Shown piece by piece: positions 45,694 through 54,973 of a stretch of DNA of 64,000 bases (within the stretch, counting starts at the first letter, position 1; each line of letters starts with the position of its first letter). The translations under genes were made by a program, and so were the position numbers. The notes below the pieces were generated by a model that had not been told where the DNA came from, did no database searches, and was given only the letters and a program-made list of their open reading frames with translations. The stretch is from Hydrococcus rivularis NIES-593 (GTDB taxonomy: Bacteria; Cyanobacteriota; Cyanobacteriia; Cyanobacteriales; Microcystaceae): contig NZ_MRCB01000029.1 of assembly GCF_001904635.1 (NCBI RefSeq), positions 1-64,000 on the forward strand, written 5' to 3'.

Positions 45694-46173
45694 ATGCTAA
45701 CAATCGCCTACTTTGTAATCGCTTTTATTTTCTCCAGCTTTGTTGAATACTGGATTCATCGTTTGATGCACCTCTGGCCTTGGTTTGGCAATCGTCTTAC
45801 CTCTCACTACAAACATCATTACAACAACGAAAGTCCTGGGGTGCTCGTGGACTTTAAAGACTATAGTGTGGTTGCTTTAATCTTCTGCCCAATATTTTTG
45901 ATTGCCTGGTCAGCTGGAATAGGCGCTATTTTAGGTGGTTTAGTCTTTGCCGCTTTTGCTGCTTATACCCATCAACTTCAGCACGAGAATCCAACTAAAT
46001 GTATCTGGATGAAGGTGCCCGTTCATTATCTTCACCACAATTACACTTGGCATCATAACTTTGGTCTGTCTGTAGATTGGTGGGATCGAGTCTTTGGCAC
46101 TTACAAGCCGATAGAATGGTCTTGTCAGAGGCAGTCTCAACCGAATTCATCGGATAGTTTAAGTGCTAAATAA
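45694..46173 (+). CDS. Fatty-acid hydroxylase/sterol desaturase superfamily protein
   Basis: 159 residues, a short member of the di-iron membrane hydroxylase family (PF04116-like). The histidine clusters are HRLMH near 23-27, HYKHH near 38-42, HQLQHE and HYLHHNYTWHHNFG. Two to three membrane spans. The reaction and lipid are not predictable. It is half the length of sterol desaturases but typical of bacterial short forms. The start is ATG 45694 at the family N-terminus. Confidence 0.82.
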   Translation: MLTIAYFVIAFIFSSFVEYWIHRLMHLWPWFGNRLTSHYKHHYNNESPGVLVDFKDYSVVALIFCPIFLIAWSAGIGAILGGLVFAAFAAYTHQLQHENPTKCIWMKVPVHYLHHNYTWHHNFGLSVDWWDRVFGTYKPIEWSCQRQSQPNSSDSLSAK

Positions 46174-46278
46174 GTCGGCAAAGCTTAATAGAGTCAGTTC
46201 AGATGCGATCGCCCCTGAGAGTTTTATGTCAGTTGAATGAGTTAATCAATGCTTGTTAGCTATTGGGCGATCGCGAGC

Positions 46279-47322
46279 TTAAAAGAACCAACCGTAAGAA
46301 TGTAGTCCTTTACCCAATAAATTCACGCCCAGATAGCAAACCCAGACGACAACAAAACCACTAGCAGCTAGAATCGCGGGTTTCCTCCCTTGCCAGCCGC
46401 GAGTAATGCGAGCATGGAGATAGGCGGCAAATACCAGCCAAGTAATCAATGCCCAAGTTTCTTTAGGGTCCCAACTCCAGTAAGAACCCCAGGCTTCATT
46501 TGCCCAAACTGCTCCAGCAATAATGCCAATCGTCAGGAGAGGAAAGCCCAGTCCGATAATGCGATAACTAATATTGTCGAGGGTATCGGCTAAATTTAGA
46601 CGTTGGGGAGAAAGGGTGGGAGCCGCAGGAACATCGGCAATAGAAGTTGTTGGCGGCGTAGCTAAATTGAGAACTGCCGTGCTGCCTCTGCCATTGCTCT
46701 GTGACACTACGGGTGCGACAGCAGTGGAATTATTATCTGTTAGCTGGTGTTGGGAGCTGAGCGAGCGAAGATTAGTACGATAGCCGCCCGTCCCGACGGA
46801 ACTGCCGCGTAGCTCTACCGCTTGAGTGCGAGTAACGATTAAGAAAGCGATCGCGAGTAGAGAACCTACCATGAGCGCAGCATAGCTGAGCATCATGACG
46901 CTGACGTGCATCATCAACCAATTAGATTTCAGTGCCGGAACTAACGGAGCAGAGGCTTGCATCTCTGAGGGAAGAGATAGAGCGGCAAAAGCTGTAATTC
47001 CCATCGCTACCGGGGTTGTCGCTACGCCTACTAAGCGACTGCGACTCATTCTCTCGGCAATCAGGTGAATAGTGGTTATTCCCCAAGTCAGGAAAAATAA
47101 CGATTCGTATAAATTGCTCAAGGGGAAATAACCCGCCTCTAGCCAACGAGCGCCTAGTAAAGCAGCGATACACAAGTTGGCAATCCAGATCCCTGCCGTT
47201 CCTAAAGCTGATAGATAAGGAATTTCTGGAAAGGCAGCACCTCCCCAGTAAATCAGCATCGTCAAAAATAAAACTAAGAACGAAGTATTGTCTAGAATGT
47301 TTTGAAGGGTTACTAAATCCAT
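46279..47322 (-). CDS. ccsA: Cytochrome c biogenesis protein CcsA (also called CcsB/ResC)
   Basis: 347 residues, about eight membrane helices. The haem-handling WWD-type motif region is [21 protein letters not shown] near 275-295. A hydrophilic loop near 170-240 is low in conservation (Ser/Thr/Asn-rich). It is the haem-delivery subunit of system II cytochrome c maturation on the thylakoid lumen side; the partner Ccs1 gene is not in the window. Confidence 0.92.
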   Translation of the reverse strand: MDLVTLQNILDNTSFLVLFLTMLIYWGGAAFPEIPYLSALGTAGIWIANLCIAALLGARWLEAGYFPLSNLYESLFFLTWGITTIHLIAERMSRSRLVGVATTPVAMGITAFAALSLPSEMQASAPLVPALKSNWLMMHVSVMMLSYAALMVGSLLAIAFLIVTRTQAVELRGSSVGTGGYRTNLRSLSSQHQLTDNNSTAVAPVVSQSNGRGSTAVLNLATPPTTSIADVPAAPTLSPQRLNLADTLDNISYRIIGLGFPLLTIGIIAGAVWANEAWGSYWSWDPKETWALITWLVFAAYLHARITRGWQGRKPAILAASGFVVVWVCYLGVNLLGKGLHSYGWFF

Positions 47323-47382
47323 AATCTTCTAAGAGAGTTTTTTAATAACTGACAGCACTAAGCTTGTCATTATTCAATTGTA

Positions 47383-47427
47383 GGTTATTGGTCATCTGTC
47401 CTTGGTTATTTGTCCTTTGTTCTTGGC
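47383..47427. repeat. Heptameric tandem repeat
   Basis: Units of GGTTATT/GGTCATC/TTGTCCT type in the spacer between ccsA and the SagB-like gene, close to those at 18261 and 20855. Confidence 0.7.
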
Positions 47428-47441
47428 ATACCGATAATCAC

Positions 47442-48974
47442 TCAGTGATATCGGGGTCTTCCTAAAGTCGTGATATAAATGACGGCTTCATCTTCAGGAA
47501 TTCCCAAAACCTCATTTACCTGGTCGTCAAAAAAGCCGCCAATGCCGCTTGCGCCGAGATTGAGATGAATAGCTGCCAGATTGAGTCGCTGTCCTAAATG
47601 TCCGGCATCCATGTGTAGATAGCGGTAGGCGCGATCGCCATATTTAGCAACTGCCTTCTGTAAATCGGCGGTATGGAAAACCACAGCCGCCGCATCTCTA
47701 CCCAATTCTTGCCCCAAACACAAAAAATGCAACTCGCGTCGAAAGTTTTTGAAGCGAATTTGCCGCAGTTCTTGAGCTTTGGGAGCGTAGTAGTAACAGC
47801 CTTCTTCTAATCCCGTCACCCCAGACACGGCTACAAAGGTTTCGATTAAATCCAAATCAAAATAGTCTGGAGAGAGATCCAATCCCTGGTCGATATAATC
47901 TTCGGGATGATAGGTAAAATGCAGTAACGCTTTTAGTTCCTCTAGGGTCAGCTCTTCGCCAGTGTAGGCGCGAGTAGAACGCCGCCTCAGAATAGTACTT
48001 TCTAGTTCTGAGAGCCTCTCTCCCCAAGCAATGGGATTAGTTTTTGTGGAAATTTTTAGACAGAAGGGAAAGTTATATTTATCCTCTAAAGAAATCGCCT
48101 CCTCTACTCGTTCGGGGGGAGCTGGAGGTTCGGCGCGATCGATCTCGGTTGCTTGATGAAAATAGCCCAACAACTCTCCGTCGGGAATCTCTGGATATTG
48201 TGTCTGAATGTCAGAAGCTAAGGCAGTCGTACCGCTAGGCAAATGTTGTCTAATGTCTAGCAAATCTGCTAAAGGAATGACTGTAATGACTCCTTCCTGT
48301 TTGGGATCGAGATAGAATAGAGCGTCCATTGCTCGATCTCTAAATCCACCGATGAGATGGGGTCGGTAATCATTCATCGCACTGGCTAGCTCAATATTCC
48401 CTAGCAGATGTCCGGTATCCAAGAAAATTCGACGATAGGCGCGATCTTCGTAACGCCACGCCGAACGGTAGAAAATCGCTGTCGTGACGATCGCAAGTTG
48501 GGTATTTTCTAAAGCTGGATGCCAAAAACAGGCTGCTTGTAGGTCATTCCAAACATCACTCGCCCAAAAATGAATCAGGGAATGGTTTTGTGGCTGATAG
48601 TTATACAATCCCGCACCCAATAGAGGAGTGCCGCGAGAAATCAGATAAACCTCGGCTGGATACAATCCTCCAGCCGATGGAGCTGCCCTGAGATACACTG
48701 GCGCTCCCATGGTTGGCAGCTTGGCAGTCAAGCCATAACTGCAAAATAACAATCGCGACAGTCGCCGCCAATTGCGCTCGCTCGGTTCGAGCGAGGTTCC
48801 GCACTCTTGTGACAGGTAGGGTTTGAGGTCGATCGCGTTACCAATTTTGTATTCTTTAAAAGGAGATGGCTGGTTTGCCCAATCCAGAGCTTTGTTTTTG
48901 GAGGCGATCGTTTCTGGATGGTATTTGGTTCGCTCGTGGTAGTGAGTAGCAATTGATGTCTGCAAGTATGCCAT
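47442..48974 (-). CDS. SagB/ThcOx-type FMN oxidoreductase, duplicated domains
   Basis: About 510 residues made of two nitroreductase-like halves. The first has RAAPSAGGLYPAEVYLIS near 105-122 and LDTGHLLGNIELASAM near 185-200; the second has RRRSTRAYTGEELTLEEL near 325-343 and LHMDAGHLGQRLNLAAIHL near 450-468. SagB enzymes oxidise azolines in ribosomal peptides, but no cyclodehydratase or precursor gene is near, so another redox role is likely. ATG 48974 (MAYLQTSIATHYHERTKYHP) gives the family N-terminus; 49016 is the open-frame limit. Confidence 0.87.
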   Translation of the reverse strand: MAYLQTSIATHYHERTKYHPETIASKNKALDWANQPSPFKEYKIGNAIDLKPYLSQECGTSLEPSERNWRRLSRLLFCSYGLTAKLPTMGAPVYLRAAPSAGGLYPAEVYLISRGTPLLGAGLYNYQPQNHSLIHFWASDVWNDLQAACFWHPALENTQLAIVTTAIFYRSAWRYEDRAYRRIFLDTGHLLGNIELASAMNDYRPHLIGGFRDRAMDALFYLDPKQEGVITVIPLADLLDIRQHLPSGTTALASDIQTQYPEIPDGELLGYFHQATEIDRAEPPAPPERVEEAISLEDKYNFPFCLKISTKTNPIAWGERLSELESTILRRRSTRAYTGEELTLEELKALLHFTYHPEDYIDQGLDLSPDYFDLDLIETFVAVSGVTGLEEGCYYYAPKAQELRQIRFKNFRRELHFLCLGQELGRDAAAVVFHTADLQKAVAKYGDRAYRYLHMDAGHLGQRLNLAAIHLNLGASGIGGFFDDQVNEVLGIPEDEAVIYITTLGRPRYH

Positions 48975-49210
48975 AGAGATTGCCGGCTCGTTTCGCTTCG
49001 TTTTCCATCTTGACAAAGCTTTGAGGTTTTTGCTGTCTGCTATCTGCCATTGATGGTTTCGTTATAAATCTTAAAAAAAAGTTAGAAAGAAATGTTATCA
49101 AGGCTACAGTCTTCTATTTTAAGAAAAAGCTGAGCATAAATACTCAAAAGAAAAGCCGCTCGCCAGCTCAGACAGACTGTATCAACGGAAGAACACAATA
49201 GCAAACCTAT

Positions 49211-49753
49211 ATGCAAAAGCTAAGTGCACAAGAATTATTAGCGCAATATATTGAAGGTCAACGAGACTTTACCGAACTAGATTTAAATCAAGCAGATTTA
49301 TTTGAAGCGAATTTACAGGAAATCAATCTCGCTCGCAGCAATCTTCAGAAAGCTTATCTCCCCTATGCCAACTTAACCAATGCGAATCTGCAAGAAGTCG
49401 AATTTCAGACTGCTCAATTGAGCAACGCGCAGCTGTGCCAAGCGAATTTAACTAAAGCAAATCTACAAAGAGCTAATCTCTCTAGAGCCAATCTGCGCTA
49501 TGCGAATTTGCGAGAAGCAAACCTGAGCGAAGCGGATTTACAGAGAGCCGATCTATCGTTTGCCGATCTCAGCTACGCCAACTTAAGTCACGCAGATTTG
49601 CGCCGAGCTAATTTAGAGAAAGCCAATCTCTACCAAGCTCAACTTGGGGGAGCTAATCTATTTGGCGCGCAGAACGTAGATTTGGATCGTGCCCAACTGG
49701 ATGCTAGCACGATTAATCCGAACGGCTACCGACAGTTAAGTGGTGAAGAGTAA
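49211..49753 (+). CDS. Pentapeptide repeat protein
   Basis: 180 residues. From ~30 to ~160 nearly every fifth residue is Leu in A(D/N)L-type units (ANLQRANLSRANLRYANLRE onward), which fold as a right-handed quadrilateral beta-helix. The N-terminal ~25 residues (MQKLSAQELLAQYIEGQRDF) are typical of cyanobacterial members. Function unknown. Confidence 0.88.
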   Translation: MQKLSAQELLAQYIEGQRDFTELDLNQADLFEANLQEINLARSNLQKAYLPYANLTNANLQEVEFQTAQLSNAQLCQANLTKANLQRANLSRANLRYANLREANLSEADLQRADLSFADLSYANLSHADLRRANLEKANLYQAQLGGANLFGAQNVDLDRAQLDASTINPNGYRQLSGEE

Positions 49754-49772
49754 GAAACGGTTATCTTCTCTG

Positions 49773-50054
49773 TTAAATCGGCTGACGCTGATAAGGGCTG
49801 TAAACTCTAGCGTAATAGGCTAAAATTGCTTCTACTTGTTGGCGATCGCGATCGCTGAGATTCGTAGGATATTCAACCTGCAAAGCGCCGATTTGACTCT
49901 GGTTGTAGTCGAACTGCTGGCAATCTTGAGCAATGAGCGTTGCTTTTATTCCCAAGACTTGCCGTAGATGAGCTGCCACCTCTCGGTAAATGGCTAAAGG
50001 CAAACCGGGGTAAGTAACCCGTTCTCGTAGCCCTTCAATTGCTGTTTGGCCCAT
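49773..50054 (-). CDS. Conserved-looking small hypothetical protein
   Basis: 93 residues, no signal or membrane segment: IEGLRERVTYPGLPLAIYRE, then IKATLIAQD and DRQQVEAILAYYARVYSPY. It starts 3 bp after the lipoprotein gene's stop on the same strand, so the two are almost surely co-transcribed. I do not recognise the family. Confidence 0.65.
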   Translation of the reverse strand: MGQTAIEGLRERVTYPGLPLAIYREVAAHLRQVLGIKATLIAQDCQQFDYNQSQIGALQVEYPTNLSDRDRQQVEAILAYYARVYSPYQRQPI

Positions 50055-50057
50055 ATC

Positions 50058-50819
50058 TCAAAAGCCTCCCGTTAGCGATTCTGGAAGCGAGAGTGCCGTT
50101 TTCTCTTCTCGATCTGGCTTAGTTTGGGAAGGTTGTTGGGCGACTCCCTCGCCAACGTTTTTGTATACCTCTTGTCCCAACTCTTCAAGAACGACAACAG
50201 GCGTAGCACTCCGAGCATTTTCAATGCGTTTGACTCGCACCTGTCCGTTAGAGAGATAATCTCCAACTCGGACGTAACGGCTAGCTCGTTCGCCAGGAGC
50301 TTTGACAATAATTTGAGTCACTCCGCCCATATCGATAATTCCAGTTATGGCAACGGCTTGAGCGATTTCGGGTTGAGGTGGAAGGGGAGCTGGGGGACGA
50401 ATCGGGGTGGGAGAAGATCCAAATGGCGAAGGTGCCGATGGTTGAGGAGAACTCGCCGTCGGCGGTTGAGGAGTATTAGATTGAGGTTGGAGTTGTTGTG
50501 GATTGAGTTTAGGCGTTGGCTTGACGGGAACGAAAGCAAAAGGATCTTTGCGTCCTTGGGCGATTTTTTGTCTGCGTTGTGCTGGATTGGTTGAGGGGAT
50601 TAAACCAACCACTGATTCCTTTTTTTCAGCAGTCTTGGGTTGCGAGGATTTCTCAGCTTCAGGAGTTGCTGCTGCGGGACTGGGAGAGGAAGCTGGCTGA
50701 GGAGTTTCAGTCGCTTGGGGTTGTTGTGCTTGGTTAGATCCCGATGGTTGGGACGACGAACAGCCGACAATCGAGAGAGCGACTGTCGCTATAGATAAGA
50801 TGAACAAAGATTTTTTCAC
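50058..50819 (-). CDS. Proline-rich lipoprotein
   Basis: About 253 residues. The signal peptide VKKSLFILSIATVALSIVGC ends in a lipobox (LSIVGC), so it is a lipoprotein at the periplasmic face. Residues ~25-170 are Pro/Gln/Ser-rich and disordered. The C-terminal ~80 residues (ITGIIDMGGVTQIIVKAP, VRVGDYLSNGQVRVKRIE) form a small beta domain recalling PilP-like pilus lipoproteins. The GTG start at 50819 is chosen for the signal peptide; AGGAGG lies about 15 bases upstream. An earlier GTG is at 50852. Confidence 0.72.
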   Translation of the reverse strand: MKKSLFILSIATVALSIVGCSSSQPSGSNQAQQPQATETPQPASSPSPAAATPEAEKSSQPKTAEKKESVVGLIPSTNPAQRRQKIAQGRKDPFAFVPVKPTPKLNPQQLQPQSNTPQPPTASSPQPSAPSPFGSSPTPIRPPAPLPPQPEIAQAVAITGIIDMGGVTQIIVKAPGERASRYVRVGDYLSNGQVRVKRIENARSATPVVVLEELGQEVYKNVGEGVAQQPSQTKPDREEKTALSLPESLTGGF

Positions 50820-50987
50820 GATTGAATCTCTGCGCCTCCTAAGTAAAGACACTAATAATAACTATGAAAGATTAAATTAAATTTTGGCACTACGATTTAA
50901 ATTCTAAAAGAACAATTCACAAAAGGCGGAGATTTTTTGTCTGCAACGTCCAAATGAAGGGCACACGGTCGTGCCCACTTGCCTCTG

Positions 50988-51776
50988 TTAAAAGATTTCT
51001 TTGCCCATTGCGTTTTTCAGGGTCTCTAATCCCTTCTTGACGCGACGCGATACGGTCACAACACTGATGCCTAACTGTTCGGCAGCTTCTTTTTGGGTTA
51101 AATCCCGTAGAAAAACAAACTCCAGAATGTGTCGCGTCTTGTCTTCAAGCTGTGCCAAAGCGTGTTGTAGGCGAAGTTGGTCTTCTTGTGCTAGTTGGAA
51201 ACTGCGGTAGTTAGGATCGGCAACTAAGTCGCCCAAGCTGGTTTCTCCGTCGTCATCGTTGCCTACGGAAACATCTAAGCTAATGGGTTCGCGATTTCGC
51301 ATTGCTAGCTTGACTTCCAGCCATTCTTGGAGAGAGATTTCCAAAACCTGCGCTATCTCTGAATCGGTAGGTTGGCGGTTGAAACGAGTCTGGAAATCTT
51401 TGCGAATTGCCATCGCTTGCTGTCCGACTTCCTGCCAGCGTCTAGGAATGCGAACGCAATGCCCGCGATCGCGCAAATAATGTTGAATCTCACCTCGGAT
51501 ATAAGGAACGGCAAAGGAGCTAAAAGCACAGCCTTTTTCTAAGTCAAATCTTTCTATGGCTCTAATTAAGCCTATGCAGCCAACCTGAAGTAAATCTTCA
51601 TAACTTTCATGACATTGGTTTACCCAATGGTGGGCTTCTTTTCTCACCAATCCAAAGTTTAGTTTGAGAATTCGATCGCGAAGTTCTGTTTTAGCAGTCT
51701 TTTTATACTCTCTAAATAAGCTCAAAGTCTCTAATTTGAGGTTGTCTTTAGTGGTATCTTTAACCGAGATATACAT
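50988..51776 (-). CDS. sigF: RNA polymerase sigma factor SigF (group 3)
   Basis: 262 residues. Region 2 is present (YEDLLQVGCIGLIRAIERFD; SFAVPYIRGEIQHYLRD), then region 3 and region 4 with the helix-turn-helix LRDLTQKEAAEQLGISVVTVSRRVKKGLE. This is the SigB/F/G group. In Synechocystis SigF drives pilA and motility and stress genes, consistent with the nearby pilus-taxis cluster and HmpF. Monocistronic, with its own promoter in the spacer before psbO's terminator. Confidence 0.9.
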   Translation of the reverse strand: MYISVKDTTKDNLKLETLSLFREYKKTAKTELRDRILKLNFGLVRKEAHHWVNQCHESYEDLLQVGCIGLIRAIERFDLEKGCAFSSFAVPYIRGEIQHYLRDRGHCVRIPRRWQEVGQQAMAIRKDFQTRFNRQPTDSEIAQVLEISLQEWLEVKLAMRNREPISLDVSVGNDDDGETSLGDLVADPNYRSFQLAQEDQLRLQHALAQLEDKTRHILEFVFLRDLTQKEAAEQLGISVVTVSRRVKKGLETLKNAMGKEIF

Positions 51777-51936
51777 AGCGCAATTAATTGAAGAAAGCGA
51801 TCGGCTGCAAAATGTTTTTCGTTGTTTTAAGGCTTTTTTTCTTTTATTACAGCCCTAAACGATCTACAGCTTATTGTTTGCGCCAGCCTAGTTACAACAG
51901 CATTTTTACGATATTAGATGCTTAAAAAATAAAAAA

Positions 51937-51960
51937 AATCTCCGCAATTATACGGAGATT
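51937..51960 (-). terminator. Rho-independent terminator of psbO
   Basis: AATCTCCG (51937-51944) pairs with CGGAGATT (51953-51960). On the minus strand the hairpin is followed by a run of T (eight A on the plus strand, then more A-rich DNA). It lies about 105 bp downstream of the psbO stop. Confidence 0.85.
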
Positions 51961-52064
51961 CATTCGAGTTATTTTTAAAAACCTTGCTAAATAAGAGGGA
52001 ATATCCCCTGCGAAGATTTATATTTGATAGATTGTTGGCAAAGGTTGCTAGAACAATCTTTGAA

Positions 52065-52898
52065 CTAAGCTTCTGGTGTGACGCGAGCGTAGAAAATTCC
52101 GCGAACTTTGACATCTACAGCATCTCTGGCGCCTAGATCGGTATCTGATGGCTGCACGCTTTCAAACACTCCGGCAATTTCGCCAGTTTCTCCATCAACT
52201 TTGGTGACTTGCAAAGAAATTTTCCCCACACCAGCAGTGGTTTCCTTAACGTTAGCGCGGCTGTATTCGGCTTCATCCCCACTAGCTGGAAGAGCAACAG
52301 CAGTATCGTAACCCGTATAGACCCCACGACCTTTAGGATCGAGGAATCCTGCACCCCGGTAGGAGGGAACTTTGAATTGTCCTTCAAAGTCTACCGAGCT
52401 GTTGATGGAAGTAAAGCCGGGTTCTGTTTGACCTTCTAAACTTTTAATGGTGAAAAAGAAAGGAAATTGTTCGCCGCCGGGAACCTGAACGGTAATGGGC
52501 TGGAAGTCAATACCGTCTTCTTCTTTCAAGGTCAACACCCCATTCTCATCTACGGTAATTGTTCCGGTAATTTGCTCTAGGGTAGTGGTAGCTCGCGTCA
52601 AGAGTTTGCCTGGAATGAATTCGGCTTCTTGCCGCTTAGTTTTGGGTTCTTCTTTGACAAAATATTCTTGGGGTTCTAAGCACAAATCGGAAACGCGATA
52701 ACTCTTGTTAGGTTCGATGGGAATCGTGCCGCGCGTAAATTCTGAAATTTGCGGACATTTATTGGCAAGCCCGGTTCCTAGAATTTCATCGTAAGTCAAT
52801 TGCTCGCGGTCGGCTGCGGTGGCTGGTCCTTCGCTGCAAGCTGTCAGTATTCCCAAACATAATGCCAAAAAGGCAACGATTAAGGCGCGATATCTCAT
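52065..52898 (-). CDS. psbO: Photosystem II manganese-stabilising protein PsbO
   Basis: 277 residues. A signal peptide (MRYRALIVAFLALCLGILTA) targets the thylakoid lumen; the mature protein probably begins near ADREQLTYDEI. PsbO signatures are LTYDEILGTGLANKCPQI, the CxxxC-type disulfide partners in NKCPQI and DLCLEPQEYFV, and KPGGEQFPFFFT-like VPGGEQFPFFFTIKSLEG. It stabilises the oxygen-evolving Mn4CaO5 cluster. ATG 52898 gives the normal precursor; the 52991 frame adds 31 unrelated residues. Confidence 0.96.
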   Translation of the reverse strand: MRYRALIVAFLALCLGILTACSEGPATAADREQLTYDEILGTGLANKCPQISEFTRGTIPIEPNKSYRVSDLCLEPQEYFVKEEPKTKRQEAEFIPGKLLTRATTTLEQITGTITVDENGVLTLKEEDGIDFQPITVQVPGGEQFPFFFTIKSLEGQTEPGFTSINSSVDFEGQFKVPSYRGAGFLDPKGRGVYTGYDTAVALPASGDEAEYSRANVKETTAGVGKISLQVTKVDGETGEIAGVFESVQPSDTDLGARDAVDVKVRGIFYARVTPEA

Positions 52899-53110
52899 TG
52901 TTGTTAACCTCGCTTCGTCAATCTCTAATTTGTAAAGTCTTGTCCATATAAGCAGTATTAAACTAAAAGCCATTAATGGCATCTTGGACAAGTTATTTTA
53001 GTTGCACCGCAATCTAATGTACCAAATTTAGATACCCCAAATCGCGAAAGCTAGAGGGATTGTTTGCGCCATCGATTATGATGAGAGCGATCGCTTATTA
53101 ACTCAGATCG

Positions 53111-53434
53111 ATGAACATTTATCCAGATTGGGATAGCAGCCAGCTAGAAGAATCGTTACAAGAGATTTCGACGACAGTATGGGCTATCGCGAAACAATGC
53201 CAAGGAGACAGTCATTGCCTGCTGACTTTGCTGCGCGCTCTAGAGTGCTTGCATCGAGATATTCGAGAACAATTATTCGAGCCGTCGTTACCTAATACTC
53301 GTAATGCTCTCTCCAACTTGCTCAGAGAAATTGAGGAAACCGGGGGATGGCCTTATATCGAGCGAATGAGACTGCAAGCTTTGCTCAAAAAATTGGCTGC
53401 GGACGAAGATCCCCAAAAGCGCGAACGGCCATAA
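53111..53434 (+). CDS. Small hypothetical protein
   Basis: 107 residues, acidic and helical (DSSQLEESLQEISTTVWAIA; LLTLLRALECLHRDIREQLF). It looks like a cyanobacteria-restricted protein, but I cannot name it. It lies 83 bp upstream of the phosphohexomutase start in the same direction and may share its transcript. Confidence 0.65.
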   Translation: MNIYPDWDSSQLEESLQEISTTVWAIAKQCQGDSHCLLTLLRALECLHRDIREQLFEPSLPNTRNALSNLLREIEETGGWPYIERMRLQALLKKLAADEDPQKRERP

Positions 53435-53517
53435 TCGAGTTTCACGCGCAAAACGAGTTTTCAAAACGAACTCGAACGGCTAATCTGGGAGAAGATAAGA
53501 GTTTGCAAGCGAGTTTC

Positions 53518-54960
53518 ATGCCTTTTACCGTCAACCCGATTAAATTTGGTACCGATGGCTGGCGAGGCGTTATCGCCGCCGATTTTACCTTCGAGCGGGT
53601 GTGGATGTTAGCCCCGCTAGCCGCTAAGGTTTTAGCCGATAACTATGGAACGGCAGCGGGCGATCGCCGCATTATCGTGGGTTACGATCGTCGCTTCATG
53701 GCAGAAGATTTTGCCAAAGCAGCAGCCGAATCCATTCGAGAAGCAGGGTTTGATGTCTTGCTGTCCGAGTCTTACGCCCCGACACCCGCTTTCAGTTGGG
53801 CAGCCAAAACCCAAAATGCCTTGGGAGCGATCGTTCTGACTGCCAGCCACAATCCAGCGAAATATCTCGGATTGAAGGTCAAGGGTGCCTTTGGCGGTTC
53901 GGTATCCCCGGAAGTGACGCAGCAGATCGAAGCTTTGCTGTCCCAAAATGTCTCCCATGGTAGACAAATGGGAAGTTTAACCGCATTCGAGCCCTGGTCG
54001 AGTTATTGCGACGGGTTGCGGGCTAAGGTCAAGATTGATGCAATTAAAGACGCGATCGCGTCTGGGAAACTCAAGGTCTTTGCCGACGTGATGCACGGTG
54101 CGGCAGCCTCTGGATTGGGTCGCTTGCTCGACTGTCCGATCGCGGAAATTAATGGCGATCGCGATCCCTTATTTGAAGGCGGCGCGCCAGAACCCCTACC
54201 GCGCTATATTCCCAAGTTATTTGAGATAATTAAAAGCGATGCCCGTCAAGGAGGAAATTGCATTCGGGTGGGATTGGTTTTCGATGGCGATAGCGATCGC
54301 GTCGCGGCAGTAGACGGACAAGGAAATTTCCTCAGTTCCCAAGTCTTGATTCCCATTCTGATCGAACACCTCGCCGAACGCAAAGGCATGACGGGAGAAA
54401 TCGTTAAAACGGTCAGCGGTTCCGACCTGATTCCGCGTTTGGCAAAACTTTACAACCTGCCCGTTTTTGAAACGCCCATCGGTTATAAATACATCGCCGA
54501 TCGCATGCTCAGCGCTCAAGTTCTCATTGGCGGGGAAGAGTCGGGGGGAATTGGCTATGGAACTCACATTCCCGAACGCGATGCCCTCCTATCGGCACTT
54601 TACGTTCTCGAAGCCGCGATCGAGTCGGGGCAAGATTTAAGCGCTATCTATGCTCGACTGCAAGAAAAAACCGGTTTTACCTCTGCCTACGATCGCATCG
54701 ATCTGCCCCTAGCCAGTATGCAAGTACGAGATAAGTTACTCCAACGCCTAGAAAGCCAACCGCTCAAAGAAGTTGCCGGAAAAGCGGTTGTCGATTGCCT
54801 GACGATGGACGGCTATAAGTTCCGCCTCGCCGACGGCAGTTGGTTGCTGATTCGCTTTAGCGGCACCGAACCCGTTTTGCGTCTCTACTGCGAAGCGCCC
54901 ACAGCGACGCAGGTTCGTCAAACTTTAAATTGGGCAAGGGATTGGGCAAACTCAATTTAA
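53518..54960 (+). CDS. Phosphoglucomutase/phosphomannomutase family protein
   Basis: 480 residues. GTDGWRGVIAADF near 11-23, phospho-Ser110 in LTASHNPAKYLG, the Mg-binding VFDGDSDRVAAVDG, the sugar-specificity loop GGEESGGIGYG and the phosphate loop RFSGTEPVLRLY. It interconverts hexose-1- and -6-phosphates, feeding glycogen, sucrose or cell-wall sugars. ATG 53518 matches the family start; the open frame from 53347 overlaps the upstream small gene. Confidence 0.93.
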   Translation: MPFTVNPIKFGTDGWRGVIAADFTFERVWMLAPLAAKVLADNYGTAAGDRRIIVGYDRRFMAEDFAKAAAESIREAGFDVLLSESYAPTPAFSWAAKTQNALGAIVLTASHNPAKYLGLKVKGAFGGSVSPEVTQQIEALLSQNVSHGRQMGSLTAFEPWSSYCDGLRAKVKIDAIKDAIASGKLKVFADVMHGAAASGLGRLLDCPIAEINGDRDPLFEGGAPEPLPRYIPKLFEIIKSDARQGGNCIRVGLVFDGDSDRVAAVDGQGNFLSSQVLIPILIEHLAERKGMTGEIVKTVSGSDLIPRLAKLYNLPVFETPIGYKYIADRMLSAQVLIGGEESGGIGYGTHIPERDALLSALYVLEAAIESGQDLSAIYARLQEKTGFTSAYDRIDLPLASMQVRDKLLQRLESQPLKEVAGKAVVDCLTMDGYKFRLADGSWLLIRFSGTEPVLRLYCEAPTATQVRQTLNWARDWANSI

Positions 54961-54973
54961 AATCGCGACTAAA

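Noticed and set aside
45549-45746. 65-codon frame upstream of the hydroxylase gene
   Set aside because: It overlaps the real start region of the hydroxylase gene and has no homology or SD.
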